A stretch of DNA of 64,000 nt from Rhizobium sp. G21. GTDB taxonomy: Bacteria; Pseudomonadota; Alphaproteobacteria; Rhizobiales; Rhizobiaceae. The notes below the pieces were generated by a model, which was not told the origin of the DNA, searched no databases, and saw nothing but the letters and a program-made list of their open reading frames with translations. Numbering within the stretch: position 1 is the stretch's first letter; the number at the start of each line of letters is the position of its first letter. The translations under genes were made by a program, and so were the position numbers. Of the stretch, positions 60,101 through 64,000 are shown piece by piece. Location: assembly GCF_014158035.1 (NCBI RefSeq), contig NZ_JACFXW010000001.1, positions 3,512,001 through 3,576,000 on the forward strand. Direction: 5' to 3'.

Positions 60101-60903
60101 CCACCGTCGTCGATATTCTCGGCCATCTCGGCTATCGGGTGCTGAAGGCGCGCGATGCGGCCAGCGCGCTGTCGGTTATTGAAAGCGGCGCGCCGATCGA
60201 TCTCCTGTTCACCGATGTCGTCATGCCGGGCCCGCTCAAGAGCACCGAGCTCGCGCGCAAGGCCAAGGAGCGGCTGCCGGATATCGCCGTGTTGTTCACG
60301 TCCGGCTATACCGAGAACTCCATCGTCCATGGCGGGAGGCTCGATCCCGGCGTCGAACTGTTGTCCAAGCCCTATAGCCGCGAGGCGCTGGCGCGACGCA
60401 TCCGGCATCTGCTCGGCAACCGCGCCCAGATGATCGACTCTCGCCGGCGTCTGGAAAAGATTGCGCCCGTGCCCCTCGGCGGCCCCGAGCCGGTCGGGAC
60501 CCCGGCGCCGCCCGATCCGCAACCGGTCGAGCCGGCGCAGAAATCGGTGTCGCTCCGCATCCTCGCCGTGGAGGACGAGCCGTTCATCCGCCTCGACCTC
60601 GTGGACATGCTGACCGACGACGGCCATTTCGTGGTGGAAGCCGGATCGGGCGAGGAAGCGCTCGAACAAATGGAAAAAGGGCGCTTCGACATACTTCTGA
60701 CCGATCTCGGCCTGCCCGGCATGAGCGGCGAAGACCTGGCGCGGCGCATTCGGGAGATCGATGCGGGCATCGGCGTCGTCTTCGCCACCGGCAACAATGC
60801 CGCGCCCCCGCTCGAGACGGGGCGCCCGCCGGTGCTCCTGCGCAAACCTTACGATCCCAAGGATCTGGCCCGCGCCGTCGAAGAAGCCGCGTCGATCACC
60901 TGA
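57125..60903 (+). CDS. Hybrid PAS/GAF sensor histidine kinase with two receivers, frameshifted
   Basis: About 1,260 residues after one correction. N-terminal PAS units ([20 protein letters not shown]; then two more PAS, from about residue 180 and 310, with PAC sections), a GAF-like part ([20 protein letters not shown]), a further PAS, then HisKA with the phospho-His in [19 protein letters not shown], an ATPase ([26 protein letters not shown]) and two receiver domains ([20 protein letters not shown] and [20 protein letters not shown]) separated by a Pro-rich linker. One C is lost at about 58649; restoring it gives [20 protein letters not shown]. It is convergent with a LuxR-type regulator 25 bp away. 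The start at 57125 gives [15 protein letters not shown], the usual beginning of this family. Confidence 0.82.
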
Positions 60904-60927
60904 TTTCGGCGCCGACCGCCGGCGCAG

Positions 60928-61554
60928 TCAGTCCAGAATGTCCTGACAGAGGATCGCCGTGAGATGCGCGACGTTGCGCGCCTTATAGCGATCCTTCAAC
61001 TGGCTGATGCGGTGCTCCACCGTTCGGTGCGAGACCGCCATCTCGCGGGCGATCTCCTTCGCCGTCAGCCCCTCGCGCAGCATCTGGCTGATGATCGATT
61101 CTTCCACACTCAAATTTTCCAGCTGCGGAACCGGCTGCCGCACCGTGCGGATGTTTTCGAGACACAGCGCCCAGCGCGGCGCGGTCGCGCTCTTCTGCGG
61201 CAGTACGATGCGGTCGAGCGACAGGCGAAATCCGCGCAGGAACGTGACGCAGCTCTCAATGATCGGTTGTCCACTTGCTCGACTTTTTTCGATCGATGGA
61301 AGGAAATGTTCGCGCAAATAGACATGGTCTTCGAAGGCGCCGAGCGGGCCGGATTGTGGAAGATCGGTCTCCCTCAGGAAGGAGGAGAAAGGTCCCGCCC
61401 CGCGTATCAGCCGCAGGTTCCAGACGAGGGGGTCCATCCCCTCCAGCATGAGCACAAACAGGCGCATTTTCAGTGTCATGCGCGCTTCGATCCCGATGAG
61501 AACGCTCTCGGGATCCTCCGTCTGTGATGGATGATTTTCGACCCATCGGTCCAT
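60928..61554 (-). CDS. LuxR-type DNA-binding regulator
   Basis: 208 residues. The C-terminal about 60 residues are the LuxR helix-turn-helix (SQMLREGLTAKEIAREMAVS, HRTVEHRISQLKDRYKARN). The N-terminal part (MTLKMRLFVLMLEGMDPLVW, then PFSSFLRETDLPQSG) has no recognisable receiver, so it is not a standard two-component response regulator; it may bind a ligand or be a truncated sensor. The gene is convergent with the hybrid kinase and divergent from maeB. Confidence 0.7.
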   Translation of the reverse strand: MDRWVENHPSQTEDPESVLIGIEARMTLKMRLFVLMLEGMDPLVWNLRLIRGAGPFSSFLRETDLPQSGPLGAFEDHVYLREHFLPSIEKSRASGQPIIESCVTFLRGFRLSLDRIVLPQKSATAPRWALCLENIRTVRQPVPQLENLSVEESIISQMLREGLTAKEIAREMAVSHRTVEHRISQLKDRYKARNVAHLTAILCQDILD

Positions 61555-61879
61555 CAGACTCCGGCTGATGTCTCGAAAAAAGCGTCCCTGATCATTCCCG
61601 TCCGCCTGGAATTGATTTTTGTCAAATTAGGAAAATCTACTTCTAAAATAGGCTGTAGAGTTTTTCCTAGTATCTTATTGGTTCTTTATAGGAATTCAAT
61701 CTCCGGTTAAAGCGTCTTGTATGGATCGATTGCGGATAAATGTCGGGAAAATCATGATATTCGCGCCGAGGCTTGAGCAGACGCGCCCGCGTCGGGCCTG
61801 AGAGAAGGCGATGCGAAATATTTCCATTTGTTTGCGGCATGCTCTAAAGGTCGGGGCTCCAAAGACGGGATTCGATTTG
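61555..61879. promoter_or_regulatory. AT-rich divergent promoter region with inverted repeat
   Basis: 325 bp between the LuxR-type gene and maeB. TAGGAAAA at 61628-61635 and TTTTCCTA at 61662-61669 form an 8-bp inverted repeat 26 bp apart, suitable for a dimeric regulator. The rest is rich in A and T and shows no gene. Confidence 0.35.
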
Positions 61880-64000
61880 ATGAGCGAAAACAACCCCACC
61901 ACGCCGCAGCAGCTTCCGGCTTCGGCCGATCTCGCCGAGCAGGCGCTGTTCTTCCACCGCTATCCGCGTCCGGGTAAGCTCGAGATCCAGGCCATCAAGC
62001 CGCTCGGCAACCAGCGCGACCTCGCGCTCGCTTATTCGCCGGGGTGGCCGCGCCCTGTCTCGCCATCAAGGACGATCCGGCGGCCGCAGCCGATTACACC
62101 TCGCGCGCCAATCTGGTGGCGGTGGTTTCCAACGGCACGGCGGTTCTGGGGCTGGGCAATATCGGGCCGCTCGCCTCCAAACCGGTCATGGAAGGCAAGG
62201 CCGTCCTGTTCAAGAAGTTCGCCGGCGTCGACGTTTTCGACATCGAGATCGACGCGCCCGAGATCGACGAGATGGTGCAGGTGATCTCTGCGCTCGAGCC
62301 GACCTTCGGCGGCATCAATCTCGAGGATATCAAGGCGCCGGAATGTTTCGAAGTCGAACGCCAGCTGCGCGCCAAGATGAATATCCCGGTGTTCCATGAC
62401 GACCAGCACGGCACCGCCATCATCGTCGCCGCCGCCATCCTCAACGGGCTGGAACTGGCCGGCAAGGACATCGCCAAGGTCAAGATCGTCGCGTCGGGCG
62501 CGGGGGCGGCCGCGCTCGCCTGCCTCAATCTGCTGGTCGAACTCGGCGCGCAGCGCGAGAACATCTGGGTCCACGATATCGAGGGTCTCGTCTACAAGGG
62601 CCGCGAAGTCCTGATGGACCCCTGGAAGTCCGTCTATGCGCAGGACAGCGACAAGCGCGTGCTGGCCGATTCCATCGGCGGCGCCGACGTGTTCCTCGGC
62701 CTGTCCGCCGCCGGCGTGTTGAAGCCGGAGCTTCTCAGCCAGATGGCCGAAAAGCCGCTGATCATGGCGCTGGCCAATCCCAATCCGGAAATCATGCCGG
62801 AAGAGGCCCGCGCCGTCAGGCCGGACGCGATGATCTGCACCGGGCGCTCGGATTTCCCCAACCAGGTCAACAACGTCCTCTGCTTCCCCTATATCTTCCG
62901 CGGCGCGCTGGATTGCGGCGCGCGCACCATCAACGAAGCCATGAAGATGGCGGCGGTGAAGGCGATCGCCGGCCTTGCCCGCGAAGAGCCCTCGGATGTC
63001 GCCGCCCGCGCCTATTCGGGCGAAACGCCGATCTTCGGGCCCGACTATCTGATCCCGTCGCCCTTCGACCAGCGGCTCATCCTGCGCATCGCGCCGGCTG
63101 TGGCCAAGGCCGCCGAGGAAACCGGCGTCGCCGCCCGGCCGATCCAGGATTACGAAGCCTATCTCGATCAGCTGAACCGCTTCGTGTTCCGCTCCGGTTT
63201 CGTCATGAAGCCGGTCTTCGCCGCCGCCAAGGCCGCGCCGCAGACGCGGGTGATCTTCGCCGAAGGCGAAGACGAGCGCGTGCTGCGCGCCGCCCAGGTG
63301 ATGAAGGAAGAAAACATCGCCCGTTCGGTGCTGGTCGGCCGCCCGCAGGTCATCGAGACCCGCCTCAAGCGCTATGGCCTGCGCATCCAGCCGGGCGAAG
63401 ACTTCGACATCGTCAATCCTGAAAACGATCCGCGCTTTCGCGACTATGCGGATCTCTATTTTTCGCTGGTCGGCCGCCAGGGCGTCAATCCGGAAGCCGC
63501 GCGCACCACGGTGCGCACCAACAATACGGTCATCGGCGCGCTCGCCGTCAAGCGCGGCGACGCCGACGCCCTGATCTGCGGTCTCGAAGGCCAGTTCGAC
63601 CGGCATCTGCGCGATGTCGAGCAGATCATCGGCCGCAAGCAGGGCGCCTGCGCCTTTTCCGGCCTCAGCCTGCTGATCACCGCCCAGAGTGGCGCGCTGT
63701 TCTTCGCCGACACTTTCGTGACGCATAATCCGACGGCGGCGGAAGTCGCCGAGATGACGGTGCTGGCGGCCGAGGAGATGCGGCGCTTCAACATCGCGCC
63801 CAAGGCGGCGCTGCTCGCGCATTCCAATTTTGGCTCGCGCGATTCCGAAAGCGCCAGCAAGATGCGCGAGGCCCTGGCCCTTGTGCGCGAACGCGCCCCG
63901 ATCTCGAAGTCGATGGTGAAATGCAGGGCGGCTCGGCGCTGAACGAAGCGCTGCGCAAACGCGCCATGCCCAATTCGACCCTGACGGGCGAAGCCAATCT
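61880..64000 (+). CDS. maeB: NADP-dependent malic enzyme (MaeB), frameshifted, runs off the window
   Basis: Starts at ATG 61880 ([20 protein letters not shown]). The malic N-terminal domain reads [20 protein letters not shown], then catalytic parts [50 protein letters not shown]. From about residue 430 comes a phosphotransacetylase-like domain ([20 protein letters not shown], then [20 protein letters not shown]) as in MaeB enzymes of about 770 residues. One G is lost in the run at 62041-62044 ([16 protein letters not shown]) and another near 63900 ([17 protein letters not shown]); after both are restored it stays open to the window end. It decarboxylates malate to pyruvate, making NADPH. Confidence 0.85.

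Overview
The window is 64 kb of GC-rich DNA that looks like a chromosome segment from an alphaproteobacterium, most likely of the order Hyphomicrobiales (Rhizobiales). The reasons are the gene repertoire (an EcfG-like sigma factor, MaeB, GlgA/GlgX/TreZ, polyamine and ribose-type ABC transporters), strong G/C bias at third codon positions, and many promoter-like GGAAC-N16/17-NGTT elements of the alphaproteobacterial general stress response. I do not assign a genus.

Layout. 1-5.9 kb: the end of an amidohydrolase gene, then a polyamine uptake operon (PotABCD type) followed by an acetylpolyamine amidohydrolase. 6.1-9.3 kb: an ammonium-transporter domain fused to PAS-GGDEF-EAL. 9.4-24.8 kb: an accessory region that starts at tRNA-Val(CAC) and a decayed tyrosine recombinase. 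It holds a complete type I-C CRISPR-Cas locus (cas3, a GIY-YIG gene, cas5, cas8c, cas7, cas4, cas1, cas2) with a 19-repeat array, an IS256-type transposase remnant, a quinone oxidoreductase/LysR pair, and a graveyard of broken genes (MFS, GMC oxidoreductase, P450, AraC). 24.8-31.7 kb: a minus-strand ribose-type ABC operon with one permease fused to a beta-propeller and a second, separate propeller. 31.9-36.5 kb: a plus-strand fatty-acid-type cluster (acyl-CoA ligase, thiolase, TetR, SDR). 36.6-57 kb: a cluster rich in stress genes (PQQ glucose dehydrogenase, EcfG-like sigma factor, topoisomerase IB, many very small proteins, BON, PRC-barrel and DUF892 proteins, glgA, treZ, glgX); I find fourteen candidate EcfG-type promoters here. 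57-64 kb: a hybrid histidine kinase, a LuxR-type regulator and the malic enzyme gene maeB, which runs off the end.

How the genes work together. The first operon should import polyamines, and the deacetylase would release free polyamines from acetylated ones. The CRISPR locus is structurally complete; its genes overlap by 4 bp almost throughout, including the extra GIY-YIG gene, which argues that this gene is a real operon member. In the stress cluster the same promoter motif precedes glycogen synthase, glycogen debranching enzyme, trehalose-forming TreZ, DUF892 and PRC-barrel proteins and several unnamed small proteins. That suggests one regulon linking storage carbohydrate, compatible solute and envelope/DNA protection.

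Caution. At least twelve single-base deletions, mostly in short G or C runs, break otherwise well-preserved genes (potC, potD, the deacetylase, a permease, DUF892, LysE, the kinase, maeB and others). Their uniform direction and type look more like uncorrected sequencing error than biology. Such genes are listed as frameshifted CDS rather than pseudogenes; the genuinely decayed remnants are listed as pseudogenes.
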